Position numbers and translations under genes: made by a program. The notes below the pieces were generated by a model. That model had not been told where the DNA came from, did no database searches, and was given only the letters and a program-made list of their open reading frames with translations. Below are positions 31,154 through 44,287 of a stretch of 64,000 bases of DNA, piece after piece. Location: positions 39,563,193-39,627,192 of the forward strand of contig NC_089723.1 in the NCBI RefSeq assembly GCF_035083965.1. Reading direction: 5' to 3'. The stretch comes from Branchiostoma lanceolatum (Eukaryota > Chordata > Leptocardii > Amphioxiformes > Branchiostomatidae). How positions within the stretch are numbered: the first letter of the stretch is position 1; every line of letters begins with the position of its first letter.

Positions 31154-31850
31154 CTCGTTAATTGGTGCAAGGGGTCCAGTTAAGTATTACAGTCCAGTCC
31201 TTGCAGTATAAGTGGCATCTTGGAAATGCTAGACATGACTTCCAAATTCCTTTGCCCAACCCTTGGCACTGAGAAGCTTTTACAGATACAGATACAGACA
31301 TTGTGTTTTTACTCAAGTGTTCTCAAGTGAGACTACATTTGTAGTAAAGCCTATAATCTTCTGTGTCCCTGATAATTGGTGCAAGGGTCCAGTTTAGTGT
31401 TATTGTCCAGCCCCTGGAGAATAAGCCATGTCTTGGAAAACCCTTTGTCCAGATCTTTCATACGGATTCAGACATAGTGATTTTACTCGAGAGCGTGACT
31501 ATGAAGTATGCTAAATCCTAATGCTCTATCTACCCTAATTGGTGCAAGGGGTCCAGTTGTTAGTATTACAGTCCAGTCCTTGGAGTATAAGTGGCATCTT
31601 GGAAATGCAGGACATGACCGACTTCCAAACTCCTTTGCCTAATCCTTATCACTCAGTATCTTTCACAGATACAGATACAGACATAGTGTCACAGTTAAGC
31701 TTAATCTGCTGTATCCCCAATGATTTGGTGCAGGGGTCCAGTCAAGTAATATTGGCCAGCCCTTGAGAATAAGAGGCATCTTGGAAACACCTTTGTCCAG
31801 TCCTTAGCTCTGTCTTTCATTCATAGGGATACAGTGGGGTTTTTTTACTC
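31154..31850. repeat. Tandem array, about 165-215-bp units, four copies
   Basis: 'attggtgcaaggggtccag' recurs near 31161, 31374, 31538 and 31723, each followed by 'ggcatcttggaaa' and 'acagatacagatacagac'. Confidence 0.8.
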
Positions 31851-32033
31851 AAGTGTAATTATAATGATAAATCCTAATTTAGTATAGAGATGAAAAGGTT
31901 TGATTTTATTTTAAAATTCTTAAAAGTGACCAAAGGTGAGATTTGAGGGTTAAGTGGTATTCTTTGACTCTTGATTCAAAACTGCTGAATGTACTTCGCT
32001 AAGGAATGATATTGTATTTTTATTTTATATTTA

Positions 32034-32722
32034 GGCCACACCAACTTAATTTTATGGATGACATCCTCTGGAGTCCCCAAAACTAATGCGCGAGGGCGAA
32101 AAAAAGAAAAATCTAGCAAAAAAAAAAGATAAACCGGAGGACTAAATAGCTGGTATTGCCAATTAAACCACAGAACACAGTGTAACAAACAAACAAGTCT
32201 TTATTTGTTGGCATTAGCTCATATTAAAGTAGCCTGGGTGCCATCCTATTTCTACCGGGGCTCCTACACTCGCTTCCCTAAATTTTTTTAGGGAAGCGAG
32301 TGTAGGAGCCCCGGTAGAAATAGGATGGCACCCAGGCTAATATTAAAATGCTTTTAACATGGATGATGCCTGGTTTAAAGACCCATATGTAACATTTGGC
32401 CATTTAAAGAAAAAAATGTGTTCGGCTGTGTACACAACATCACGCCTTCAGTCAGAGCAAGTATTGTCATATCATGAACAATATACTACTGGGCTCATGA
32501 GGGGCGGCGCCCACTTCAATCGCAACGAGTCACATACATACCAGTTGTGTTGGACAATGTGAGTGTATATAGTGTATTACGACAAGCCGGCTCAATGCTG
32601 CCCCTTTGCGGCAATATGAGTCTACAAGTTTTTTCGGAGGTGATTTTTTTTTTTTTTTTTTGAGAACAGGCGAAAATCAATGCGCGCGCGGATGTCATCC
32701 ATAAAATTAAGTTGGTGTGGCC
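32034..32722. mobile_element. PIF/Harbinger-like MITE with perfect 33-bp TIRs and TTA target duplication
   Basis: The left 33 bp (ggccacaccaacttaatttt...gacatcc) is the exact reverse complement of the right end (32690-32722). TTA flanks both sides (32031-32033 and 32723-32725). A 3-bp TWA target duplication and GGCC ends fit PIF/Harbinger. No transposase. A foldback is nested inside at 32230-32339. Confidence 0.8.
32230..32339. mobile_element. Perfect foldback element: 53-bp arms, 4-nt loop
   Basis: Starts tagcctgggtgccatccta and ends with its exact reverse complement; no mismatch in 53 bp. The flanks are atattaaag (left) and atattaaaa (right), so there is a likely 8-bp ATATTAAA target duplication. 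It lies inside the Harbinger-like element and so inserted later. Confidence 0.9.
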
Positions 32723-32739
32723 TTACAATGGTGGAGGGA

Positions 32740-34040
32740 AGAGAAATTCAATAAACTAAGGTACAAATATGTATCTATAGAGATGTAATTTCTGCAAAAT
32801 GTAAATCAGCAATTATTTTCAATATCAAATTTTTAACTTATGTGTTTTTATGAATTAGGGTATGTGCTGTAGGCTTCTTTATAATCAGGTTTGTTGTTGT
32901 GAACTTGACATAATATGTAATTGTGCATTTTACCAGGTTGCAGGTATATTCCAGATAGCAAAACCTCCAATGCAATGTAATTATCAGGAACTCTTCTAAC
33001 CATGACATTATACCTAACAGGTATACAACCACATGACTGTATTATCATGATTTTAAGACCACTGCAATTTCTTCTCACATAAATACTGTTATTATACTCT
33101 TGATGATCTACGATACAAGTTTGAAATGTGCAGTTGAATAATCCGGTGACTTGTATATCTACATTTTGAAAATGTTGTTTTTAAAATCCATGACCGTATG
33201 TTTCATGCATACATTTCTCTTCTGTCCTATCACAAACTGCCTGTGCATCCAAAATATGTTCAACTTCTTAAGCCACGTAATTTACATTATTGTTGACTTT
33301 GAGGCTTATGCTCACTGCTATTAGTATTACATGTAGTATCAGCCTACCAACATAAACATTATACATGTACATATTTTTACTATTTCTGATAAAGCAAATT
33401 TGTCACTTTAATTTTTGTTCAGTTTACATAATATTGCAGTTTGATTTTATTTTGTATAGATATTTGCTGCGGTGTTGTACCATATAGCAGTAAGGTGGTG
33501 GCAATTTTGTTTTGTTTTGCGCTTTGATTTTTAAATATATAAAACTTAATATGTGCCTTCTTGTCAATACTATTGTCTTACTATGTTAAAATGAACCAAA
33601 TATCACTTTCAAATGTCAATCGTGTAATCTATAAAATTCGAATCCAACAGATGCAAAATCAAAGGGCTTTCTCCCAATGTTCAGTGGAGTAGAGCTATAG
33701 CAATACTTACCAGTGTATAAGATGCTGATAGCAACTGTAATATATCGAATAATGTTTAGCCAACTTTTGTACCAATCACAGTTGTACCTCAAAAAATGTC
33801 TCTATTTTACTCTTTTGAATAAAATATTCTGCAAATACAACGTTTACTGTTTTCTTTAGTGCCACTATTCTGAAAACCTCATGATTTCCACAAATAGATG
33901 TATAGAAGGGAATACAAAAAGAGACAGTGTGTTCGTACAAGTTCACAGAAACTTAAAACACTCATGATAAAATGTAGCTTGTATACATATGTATGATACC
34001 TGATGCAACATAGGTAACATATTATAGAATATAAAAATAG
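32740..34040. other. AT-rich intergenic sequence
   Basis: Nothing recognised; no coding or repeat structure apparent by eye. Confidence 0.5.
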
Positions 34041-34044
34041 CAAC

Positions 34045-34400
34045 TCCATCGCCGCTGCTGTAGCAATATGCCACTTGCTTACAAAGCGCTATTATCATCG
34101 CGGCGCTGTAGCAATATGCCACTTGCTTACAAAGCGCTATTATGTCTCCATCGCTCTGCTGTAGCAATATGCCACCTGCTTACAAAGCGCTATTATGTCT
34201 CCATCGCGCTACTGTAGCTATATGCCACCTGCTTACAAAGCGCTATTATGTCTCCATCGTGCCGCTGCTGTAGCAATATGCCACCTGCTTACAAAGCCCT
34301 ATTATGTCTCCATCGCGCTACTGTAGCTATATGCCACCTGCTTACAAAGCGCTATTATGTCTCCATCGCCGATACTGTAGCAATATGCCACCTGCGACAC
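34045..34400. repeat. Minisatellite, about 54-bp unit, seven copies
   Basis: Unit of the form ctgtagcaatatgccacctg, cttacaaagcgctattatgt, ctccatcgc. Variation is confined mostly to the gcgcta/ccgctg segment. The His/Leu-rich open frames here follow the repeat. Confidence 0.92.
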
Positions 34401-34969
34401 TTCCCACCAAAGGCTACAATTTGTTGCCACTCGCGGGGTGCTGTTCCAGGAGAAATATCGCCCGAGTGGCGGCGATTAAGAACGCTACATTGATCGTAAA
34501 TGGGGCGAACGGAGAGGGTGTTCGGACGGGAATTTCAGCGGACCCACCATGTTTTTTCTTTTTTCTAATGACGATTTATCAAAAATAAGTGAAAATTAAA
34601 AAGACAAATCAATATACACAAAAAGGAATACGTGGTAAATCGGCTAAGTAAAGTAAAAACCAGGACAAATCGTACAGGGGTAGTATTCATGTACAGACAC
34701 GCAGAAAAGAGCCCCCCTTAAAAAGTATTGACCATTGCAACTGCATTTAGCCACCCATCAACGTATGTTAAACCCTTCTTCTCCTAATGGGTCAGTCAGT
34801 CATGCTTGTTTCTGACCTAAGCGAAGAGATGCTGCTACAGTAACATTTTTTTTTTACTTCGGTTTTTGACAGACAAGGACGAGGTGGCACTGCACTAAAG
34901 TTGTTATAACTTATATTAACAGTGCCACGTACAGATAACAACATACCCATTTTTAATTTTATACACCTG

Positions 34970-35105
34970 GGCGAAGTGAGGAAAGTCGTGTAAAGTGCCT
35001 TTCCCAAGGGCACAACATCGGTGGCGTCAGGGGGATTCGAAATCGGGACCTCTTGCTTCTGAGTCGAACACCCTGCCGTGACGCCACACGACCCCACATA
35101 ATACA
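34970..35105 (-). mobile_element. tRNA-derived SINE fragment
   Basis: On the minus strand: gtggcgtcacggcagggtg (A-box-like), then gatttcgaatccccc (B-box-like), then 'tgcccttgggaaaggcact' body. A decayed relative of the body is at 10675-10722. Confidence 0.65.
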
Positions 35106-35472
35106 CTAACATTTAGTCCAGTGCTTCGAGGGGTGGCCCCCTACGGCCTTGCACTGAGCGAGTTCGTTAAAAAAAAGGATCAACCTTTTTGTTTGTTGCT
35201 TGTGCAGTCGAAAAATATGGGTTCAAGATGGAAAATGGATTCTTTGGTCAATTGTAAACTAATTATTATTCGTTTAATGCTGTTAGATAAAGGGGAAACT
35301 GTAAAACGAGAGGGCGAAAGGCCACTCTTAGCTTTCCAGTTAAATATTCATTCTGTACATAATCAACAGTCTGTTTTAAAATGGTCCATTTACCGACCCT
35401 AATCGCTCTTAAGTTATCGTATTCCCTCGCGTCGAGTTGCTAAAACGGTAGTAATGTAATAGTGGGATGAAT

Positions 35473-35890
35473 CATTTAGAAATCATCTTCGTGAAAGGCG
35501 GAATATCCATTCCGGTAACGCAGGGGGTTTTGTGTGTTGGCGGCATCTATTCCATAGTAAAAATAGATATTAGAAAATCATTCTCGCGAAAGACGGCTTT
35601 GAAAGGCGCTTTATCCCTTCCCGTAATGCAGGGAAAATACTTATATTTTGTATGCTGGTATCCATATTCAATAGTGAAGTAAAAAATCATCCTCGCAAAA
35701 GGATGCACTGAAAGGAGCAATACTCCACATAGAAGACACTTACGTTTTTGTACGTTGTCATGTATTCAATACTACAACACCATACTGAAATAGATCAGTA
35801 GAAATATCCCATTACCATAATGCGGAGAAGATGGTTATATTTTTGTATGTTGGTATATATCATATGTATTGAGTAGGTACTAAATGAACA
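35473..35890. repeat. Tandem array, about 110-120-bp units, four degenerate copies
   Basis: 'aatcatcctcgcgaaaggc' , 'gtaatgcaggg', 'tatattttgtatg(t/c)tggt' and 'ccatattcaatagt' recur in order. Confidence 0.65.
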
Positions 35891-36194
35891 TCTTTCCAAT
35901 GTAGATGGTAAATTCACCCGCCTCAAAGGAACGACATGTGATGTTTTATGTTGCAATTGTTGACTGTGTCTCTTCTATTTTGCACATCATTCGAAACGTC
36001 CATATTAGACAAGAGGAAGTCAAACCGCTACAAAGTAGCCTTCAGCTAGATCCAAGCCTTTAAGGTTACTTTCTCAAGATGCAAGAACACCTGGCAGCTG
36101 TGAACTACTGATTGGTCAATGAACTGGAGTTCTTTGTAGAGCTTTATAGCCCATTGTAATAATTGCCTCCTCAATAGTTAATATTTACTACATC

Positions 36195-36255
36195 ACGTTA
36201 TAGAAAACAAAACCCAACCTAGTCCATGGGCTAGGTTGTTTTTTCTTTCTATAAC
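36195..36255. mobile_element. Foldback hairpin
   Basis: acgttatagaaaacaaaacc...aacctag pairs with ctaggttgttttttctttctataacgt; 29-bp arms with a few mismatches, loop tccatggg. Confidence 0.6.
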
Positions 36256-38650
36256 GTTATCGAACGTTTTCTGTTATGGTCTCATTCCTAAAAGAATCCG
36301 TGCCCCAAAAAATGAACGGCTGCATGAACGTGTGTCTATATCGGTGGGAATGCCCTTTTAGCTAGCCAAGCTGATCTCAAGCGTCAAACTGATGAAAGCT
36401 TGTTTGTAACTGAAGAAATAAGCGGGCAAAGTTCGGCAGCCGCGCGCGAGGTCGGAGGTACACAGCCCGGGCATCGTGTGTGATGCGGTCATGCGCTTGC
36501 AGCTGGAAAGTGGCTTTTTGGGGGTGTAGCCAAGTGCAGTTTATAATTGCTATAAAAAGAGATTGTGTGTAGTGAAAATGTTGTCAATTTTTTACATAAT
36601 CCAGGGTAACTGCTCTCAACATGGAATGAAAAACATTGGCACATTTCCTATAGCTTCATTACGAACGCGCCAATGTAAACACGTATTATAACATGTAATC
36701 CTATGGGGCGAAAAAACTCATGAATGAGACCTTATCCAGAAAGATAGCGAAGTACATTTGGAGTCGTGGGCAATCTTGAACATGCATCCTATCTTCTACT
36801 TAGCTGTTACTTGCTGCTTCACATACTTTCTTAAAAGGCAACCACCTTCATCATCTTGAATATTCTTGAGATCCTGTAGCTAGATACTTTCTTGCCATCA
36901 CCATGTTTGTACTTTGCCGACTTTCTTTCACCGCCCTAATTGGGTGGAAGTGTCTGGCCGACCTTCCTATCGACCTTACACGCATGGAAGAGCCCTTCAT
37001 ACGCACACTTAACAAGTTATGGCACTCCAGCGACTGCCATCATCCACGGATCTTCTACCGATTACACCCCGTTTCTACTAGAGACTGGGACTGCGCTGCG
37101 ACCGCTGGACGACAACAAAATTCGACAGATCACTCAATGAATTTTTATAGATAAAGAATGAATATTTTCAACGTTTCGTGCCTTTTGTTGTCATTTAGAT
37201 CATACTTTTATATCTTGGATCATATTCCAACTATGAAAACCAAAATCCAATTTTGTACGCAAAGAAACAGTTACTCAAGCAACTGGAGAAAATTTCAGAA
37301 TTGGAGAAATAAGATTTTGGTTGCAAGTCATCATACTCTAGCGGCTGCCATTCTCAACAGATCTTCTGCCGATTTCACTACCTTTCCACGAGAGGCTGCG
37401 ACCGTGCTGCGACCGTGTTGCGACCACTGAGTGACTAAAGATTTGATAGATCACTCAAGGAACGTCCATAGATAAAGGACGAATCTTTTTACGTTTTGTG
37501 TCTTGTCTTGTCATTTGAATATACTTTTATATCTTGCATCATATTCCAACAACGGTTTTAAAATGCTCAAAGTATGTAGGTAGTACTTAAATGTATTAAA
37601 CAAAGTTAGTAAATGTCATCGCCACAAAGATTTCAGCATTTTCTTTATTTCCATTTTTTTTTTAATCAGAAAACAAGATACACATGGACATGGACATAGT
37701 GGCACTACACTCAAGAACATAGTCTTATTTTACAATTACAATTACTTATTTCCATTTTTAGGCCCTAATATTGCTTTGTTAAAACTTCCCCGGCCGCAGG
37801 TGCCCTCCGTGCACGCCCGGCTACCTTCCAACAAAGAGACGAAACGGCGCGGAAAGCCACATTTACGGCGCCATAATCCTCAACTGACGCGACCATCCGC
37901 CTTCAGATGCGCGGCGAAATCTCCACAGACGGCCGTTAACGGGCTCGGTTTCCACAATGCCGAGCATTCATCTTGATCGGCTGCGGAGAAATGGCCCATT
38001 ATGCGCATTTTTCAGCCGCAGTTATGTGCCTGGTGATCGTGGGTAACCGCTCTCAGACAATCACTGCAGCAGGGAGGCACGTGAAGAGAGATCTGATGGA
38101 GCCATTTGCTGCCTCCGTCGGTCAATATTGACCCTAGTTCACATCAGCCTTACAGCATCGGCTATGGCTAAACAGTCCTATACGAGAATGGCAGTCTCTG
38201 CCACATCTGTAACATCTGTAAGCTGACTCGGTTCTGTTGCAAAGTTCTTATCTGTGGATCCGCTTTTCTTCTGCGTTGTGCATCAGTCTAGCTTTCCCTG
38301 ATGTTTTTTTGCTGCTAAATTAAGCTTCGAGGCCGCCCCCACTGGTCAAGTCCCGTAAAGCCTTGATGGCCGACACCTCTATTATATGATAAGGTCACAT
38401 TCTCAAACCGGGACCGGGTCGCGCAGTTTGCATGACAGAAAAGTACGATATAAAAGACAACAAAAACATAAAACGTAAAAAAAAAGCATGAGCATAATTT
38501 ATTTTAGTTTATTTTTTGACATACAATTTCATATTTTTTTCTTACAAACTTGTGGGACTGAAAAATATGATATAAAAGACAACAAAAGACACAAAACGTA
38601 AGAAAATTACTCCTAGCCATATATTTTGTATCTTCTTGATTTCTTTTTTG
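36256..38650. other. Intergenic, with a two-copy duplication near 37020-37500
   Basis: The segments around 37040-37180 and 37340-37500 share 'ccgattacaccccgtttct / ccgatttcactacctttcc', 'ctgcgaccg' and 'cgtttcgtgccttttgttgtcatt'. The motif agacaacaaaa-acacaaaacgta recurs inverted at 38450-38610. No gene recognised. Confidence 0.4.
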
Positions 38651-39231
38651 TTGTCGCAAACAGCCCGGTCGGGCCCCGGATTAGAAATGGGACCGGAGCA
38701 TTAGAGCAGGGCGGCCACAAGCTTTCGGAGAGAAGGCACAATCAGCCCCTGACAGTGAGAGATGGTTTAACCGAGGTAATTTGCTGAACCGATAAACTAC
38801 AGACACAGATGTGCGAAGTGAACAGAGTAGTGCACTCCGCGCTCTATTTCACTCTTCATTGTCTCTCCTAAGTACAGTCGACACGGGCACTTTGTCAGAC
38901 CTATAATAGGGTAGATTTGGGGCGGTAAGTGATAGACGGGTGTAGCTAGCTGTTGTAGAATACAAAGGAGATACCTAATTTTGCGGTAGGGAAAAAATGG
39001 AGCGTTCGCGGTGGTTGGAAATTAAGGATTGTTAGCAAGGAAGGCATTGAATTACTTCCAAAAATGATTTCATCAGCTTAGTAGAAAATATGACATTGGA
39101 GCACTCTATATATAGTCAGAAGCTCTGAGGAAGGTGTATGAGAGACACCGAAAAGTCGGCAGGTGATACATTACTGGTTGTGTAAAAAAATGTCATAGCG
39201 GCATAGCCATTGAATAAGTGCTTTAAGCCTT

Positions 39232-39550
39232 CCAACATTCGCAGTGATTTTATTTTACTTGTTTTCGCGGTAATTCTCCACCGCGAAATTATGACGCCAC
39301 CACAGCATTGTTTCTATGGTAAACTCGAAACACTGCGTAAACCTTCTTTCCAGTACATTCCTACCTACCGCGAAATGAGACAACTAGATAGATGCAGAAT
39401 TGTTCGCAGTGGTTTTATGTTCGCGGTTTTCGTGGTGGACTATTAATCGCGAAAAGCTGTTTAATTGTGTGACTGTAGCGATACTATTGTTTCAAACGCG
39501 AACTCAAACCCACTGCGAACACTCCATGTTCTCCCTAACGCGAAATGAAA
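39232..39550. repeat. Two adjacent copies of the 'ttcgcggttttattttcgcgg' family
   Basis: About 39232-39375 and 39405-39550, each with cgcagtggttttat..., 'ccaccgcgaaattatgacgcc', 'ctatggtaaactcgaaacactgcg' type steps. Confidence 0.65.
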
Positions 39551-40564
39551 TCCCAGCAAAAATAACTGAATGTACAGGTCATTGACCCCTCTGTACATAA
39601 ACCCGAGTGGGAATCTATCTCGGGTACGATGTGGTCACCGGTTAGCCCCATCTGTCCGTAACCCACATCAAAAATTAATGCTAACGGTGACCCCTTTCTC
39701 CCGTGCACTTTTACGGCGCGCCGTATTCACCCATTCTTCCGGGCTAATAACGCAAACAAGGAGCTGAAAGCCTGGTGGTTATTAACCCACACTGCCCAAC
39801 GGCTTTTTCCGGCTTACCCCTGGTCAATATTTCATGATGAGTCTCTCGGCTGATTATAACTGGCATCTAAAGAGGCGCGTTCCATCAACCCATCGGTTCT
39901 TTTTATGGCTCCGAGGTTTCTTTTGGGGGTAATTGGCCCTTCGGTACAAAGTGGAAGCGGGAACGGTGAAAAAAGAAGGCCGCCTTTTATTTTCACATTC
40001 GGTGGCCTTGCTATCAGATGCAAAGGGGTTACTGATGTCAGGGATGAAAAAAAGGAACTATAAAGATGAGCTTTTAGACCGATAGAACAGAGACGAGACC
40101 TCGCTTATGCTTAATGTACGGTTTTTCTAAAGGGCTGTCATGATTACGAAACGGGAATGGCCTCCTTATTAGCAGAATCTACGAGTCGGGCTTTTGATGT
40201 GTTTCCATGTGGCTCATGATGTGTTTTTTTATGGCATATCAGCTCTATTGCACTCATTTTCTATGGGTCGCCATTAGAAAAATATTACAAGTCTCGCAAA
40301 AGCCCTACTGGTAGAGCCTGCTTAGGGGGGGGGGGGGGGGGGGCTGGAAAGGGATATCCTTCTGAATGTTGTCAACGAATGTGTGAAATCGCATCCAATT
40401 ATTGTCACACCTGGGTACAGTGGAATACTATCTTTTTAATCATCGGACGTATCTAATATGGCGCAAAGAAACTATTTACTCTGGTAATACTAACAATAGC
40501 CTGTCCAAAGGTCTAACCGATAAGAAATGAGCCTCCTTTGAAACAACTACACAACCAATTCAGA

Positions 40565-40710
40565 GTTTTGGTATAAAACCTGGTTACCCTAGTTCTTACT
40601 TTAGTCACTGAAGAAAAACAGCTAATGCTTTTTGAAACGTCTGACCGCTTCCAAATTTTATCCAGTTGCTGTCACCTTGCGTATCTTATTACCTGGATTC
40701 CGAAAATTCA
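40565..40710. mobile_element. Dispersed MITE copy (same family as 23560-23684)
   Basis: ggtataaaacctggttaccc, 'agtcactgaagaaaaacagc', 'ccaaattttatccagttgctg', 'gcgtatcttattacctgga'. Confidence 0.6.
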
Positions 40711-40867
40711 TCGACACAGCACACCACAGCCAGTTACGTACACCAGAAATCAACCATTCCGCTACAGAGCGGCTTTCTACATTTTACATTCCACAGGTGT
40801 CCGTAAGCTGCCTTCTAAAACAGTAACTGCCGTCACAAATCCTCTGCAGAGATCATAAAACTTACAG

Positions 40868-41420
40868 AGAGAGAGAATGGGGATTGTGAGTTCAAGGGAG
40901 AATCACTGCTCCGTTAATGTCGCTGCCGTTTTCAAAACAAGAGCAGTAATAGGTCCTGTAGGTATCTCTGGAAGATTGTTACTTTTGAGTCAAACTGTGA
41001 AAATATGAGAAGGCTTGCAGAGAGTAAATGAGGGGAAGGGGGGCAGTTTGTATTTTTCAAAGGAAGACTGAAAGTTCCGTTACGTGTTTCGGCCGTTTTT
41101 AAGAGAAATTTTAAGATCTTGTAGGCATCTCTTAAAGATGGTTTCTTTTGAATCAAAATGTGAACATATGAGCCGTCTTAGATAGAGTAAATGAGGGGGG
41201 AGGGGCGGTTTGTATTTTTCAAAGGAAGACTGTCGTTACCGTTAAGTGTTTCCGCCTTTCTCAAAACAAAAGCAGCCTAAAGATTCGGTTTCCTGGAAGA
41301 ATGTTTCTTTTGAATCAAAACGTGAACATGAAACGTAAGAAGGCTAACGCTAGGAACACAAAGTAAGGGGGATCGAAGGGAAACTCTTTGTTCCTGTAAG
41401 TGTCTCGTGCGTTTTCACAA
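40868..41420. repeat. Tandem array, about 155-165-bp units, three to four copies
   Basis: 'ttttcaaaggaagactg', 'ttttgaatcaaaatgtgaacatatgag' and 'agagtaaatgagggg' recur in order. Confidence 0.75.
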
Positions 41421-41883
41421 ATGACAGCAACGTAAGGCGGTTCGGTGCGATAACGATATGTCTGTACTTAACGGTCAAGGTAAAACTACGAACAGATAAG
41501 AAATGTGTCAATAACGGGGTGCGTTGATGAAAGTAAAGTCAATATGCATGCTGGTCATTTGCATTTTGGGAAAAGCACTCCCAAATTAGTGATCAGACAC
41601 ATGATAGCTGGGGCATTAGTAGAGGCTAGAATAGGCGTAACGTTTTGTTTCTTTTACACTGGGGTTTTACACCGATAACCGACACCGGATAGACAGGTAC
41701 AGATACAACCATTTTCCCTTCGGTTATTTATTCAGTGAATGAGCTCTGGTTTCTCTTTACTTGTTCCAAAAGATTACGTTGTTTACAGAAATGAAGAATT
41801 CTTCGACTAATTTCGCGAGATACATTTGATTATTTACCCTTCCTTTGAACGACCGTCGCACATATCGGCAGCTACCTATATAA

Positions 41884-42119
41884 AGCCCCCCTCTCACTGG
41901 GCCCGCGGCACGCTGGCGGCGTGGCTGCGTCCTAAACTGGATGTGTGTTACCCTTGACTTTATAATGGGAATAGCATTCAAAACATCCAAAAAGACAACA
42001 AAACACGCAAAGCATAAAAAGATTCGTTTTTTTGTCGATGAAATTCGTTGAGTGCTTTGTCAATTCTATCGGCCGCAGCGACGCCGCCAGCGTGCCGCGG
42101 GTCCAATGAGAGGGGGGCT
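41884..42119. mobile_element. MITE with about 39-bp TIRs and TAA target duplication
   Basis: Left end agcccccctctcactgggcc; the right end inverted is the same with two mismatches over 39 bp (to ggcggcgt). TAA flanks both sides (41881-41883 and 42120-42122). The interior has 'agacaacaaaacacgcaaag'. PIF/Harbinger-like by target size. Confidence 0.8.
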
Positions 42120-43148
42120 TAAGAAGTCATCGGTTGGTGGTAACGAGCTAGCGAGTAACTCTGTCTATCACCGCGTTTTACGTCACACGTGATCGCAATC
42201 TGATCAGAACTGAGGGATCAACACTGCTGCCGCTGTGCACCGTTAATTTTGAATGAGCGTGTCTTACGTAGAGCGCGAATATCTCCAGCGCTAATATATC
42301 ACGTTGAGTCGTTGACAATATTATGGCAAATCAATACATAGTTTATCACGATCATTATGATCAGGTATGAAAAGTACACCAAAGAACTAGCTGCATTCGT
42401 TTACAGATGATACTTAAAACCAACTGTTGACTTCTTAGGCAATATACAAATCGTTATGCCCTAGAAATAGAACGTCTTTTGAATCCTTAGCGTAACAAAG
42501 TCGTTTATTCGTTCTCATTCTGGATCCGGCTCAGTTTCGCTGGTATGAAATCGATAAAGATTTAGAGGGAAGACTGATGTGCGATTGATGTGCGATCCAC
42601 CGGCAGAACGAATTTTCACCAGTCCTTTGTTCTCTATTGAACTGTAGTCCCCCCCCCCTCCCCGCTGCTGTGCCATGGTATTGAGAACGAATTTCGCTTC
42701 ATCATGGACTGTCAAATTTATGCTGATGACCAACAAAAATGGTCACAATCTATTGTGTGCACGTCCGGGCAATATTAACTATTACCAAGACATTGAGATA
42801 TTCAATATGATAATATCATGTCCTCTTCATATATCTACCTATGTAGGCAAATTCGCATACAACTCTGTGCAAGAACGAGACAATATCATACATTCCTGAC
42901 CCAGCATACTGTTATCAACATACAGTTTTAGAGCATTAGTATGTACAGTATTCGATAGATTATTTCTACTGTTAGTCATAGATTAGATTAGTTCTTTACA
43001 TTTGTCAGCCATTATCAATAGTTCAACTATGCGTAAATTGCCATACATTGTACCAGTTACAATTGTCGCGCAATCAATTTCTTCTTGCTTCAAAGGACTC
43101 TGGAGAGTAGAAAAATCCATTTCTTAGACTATTGAAGCCCTCCGTGAG

Positions 43149-43176
43149 ACCAAGGAGGTTATATAACCTCCTTGGT
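43149..43176. repeat. Perfect 28-bp palindrome
   Basis: accaaggaggttat followed directly by its reverse complement, with no loop. It may be a remnant foldback. Confidence 0.9.
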
Positions 43177-43249
43177 TAGACCCTGCTGGCCCCTTTTCCC
43201 TGTCACGGGCATCTGATGCACAACGTGACAAGGACGCACCAGCTGCGCA

Positions 43250-43860
43250 TGTGCAGATCCCTGGTCCGCGGGGTTTCCGCTATTTGCGGTCCTCTTCATA
43301 TACCGTGACACCTGTGTTACACCCGGATGTTGTTCACAAGATGTGTACTTTGAGTAGGCCAGGGCTAGTTTTGTATAGACTGAACGCCCTAAATCTTAGA
43401 CTAAGGCACGGCTCTAGTCAATAGGTTTCCGTTATTTGCGTACAACGGGATGTTTCTTATGCATAATGTCGTGACACATGTGTTACATCCTTATGTTGAT
43501 GACATAACGTTTACTTCGAGTTACCTCGGTCTATTTTTGTATAGACTGAACGCCCTCGATTGTATTTTGATGCTTTTTGCCATGTACAAATTATTGTGTT
43601 GTTTGTATGTATGTATGTATGTATGTATGTATGCACCCAGGGCATCTCTGAGAAGCAGTTCCCAGTCACTGAGAGAGCCATGTTGCTTAAAAACAGAACA
43701 GAAAAGAATAGATACATATTAACATCTTCCACATAGGCATACTACAGCTACATAGGGTCTCCGCTATTTGTGTAAAGCAAGATGTCACCCCTGCATATGT
43801 CGTGTCGCCTAGCCTGCGTTACGTCCGGATATTGATCACAAGATGTTTATTACCAGATGT
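43250..43860. repeat. Degenerate tandem array with 'tagactgaacgccct' motif
   Basis: Two to three units with 'ccgctatttgcg', 'gtgacacctgtgttac', 'tgttgatcacaagatgt' and 'ttttgtatagactgaacgcc'. It shares the last motif with the array at 44463-45110. Confidence 0.6.
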
Positions 43861-44287
43861 CTATCTTTAAACTTCTTGTGACAAAGGAGTCTGGCAGAAG
43901 ACGTAAGAGGCATGAACCGTGCCAACAACGGAATTCACCCGTGACACTTGTAATAACAAGCCCTGTTGGAGTCGAGCTCCACCAGGCCTTCCTATGGGGG
44001 TATGGATCGTAAAACTCGGCAGAAGGTGGAACAATTGGCCAGGAGAGTCAGTCTGCAGGAAGTTAGCATTGGCTGCGCCGGGCTAATGAAACCCTATGGT
44101 GCTACCATATGGTTTTGGTAGCCAAATTCCCCTGGTAAAATTATTGTCCCTACAGCCAGCGTAGGTAGTATGGTGGATACCACAACGTGTACTGTTTCCC
44201 ACGGTCGAGATCATCGGTGCTGAACAGATCGTAAAAGACCTTCGTGAATAATTTCATCAGGTTCGAGAATGACTGACTAGCAACGTT

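Noticed and set aside
34045..34400. CRISPR-like array
   Set aside because: The roughly 54-bp units are repeated throughout with no unique spacers; it is a minisatellite in an animal genome.
36903..37430. Three neighbouring frames of 66-90 codons
   Set aside because: They fall in a degenerate two-copy repeat and resemble no protein family.
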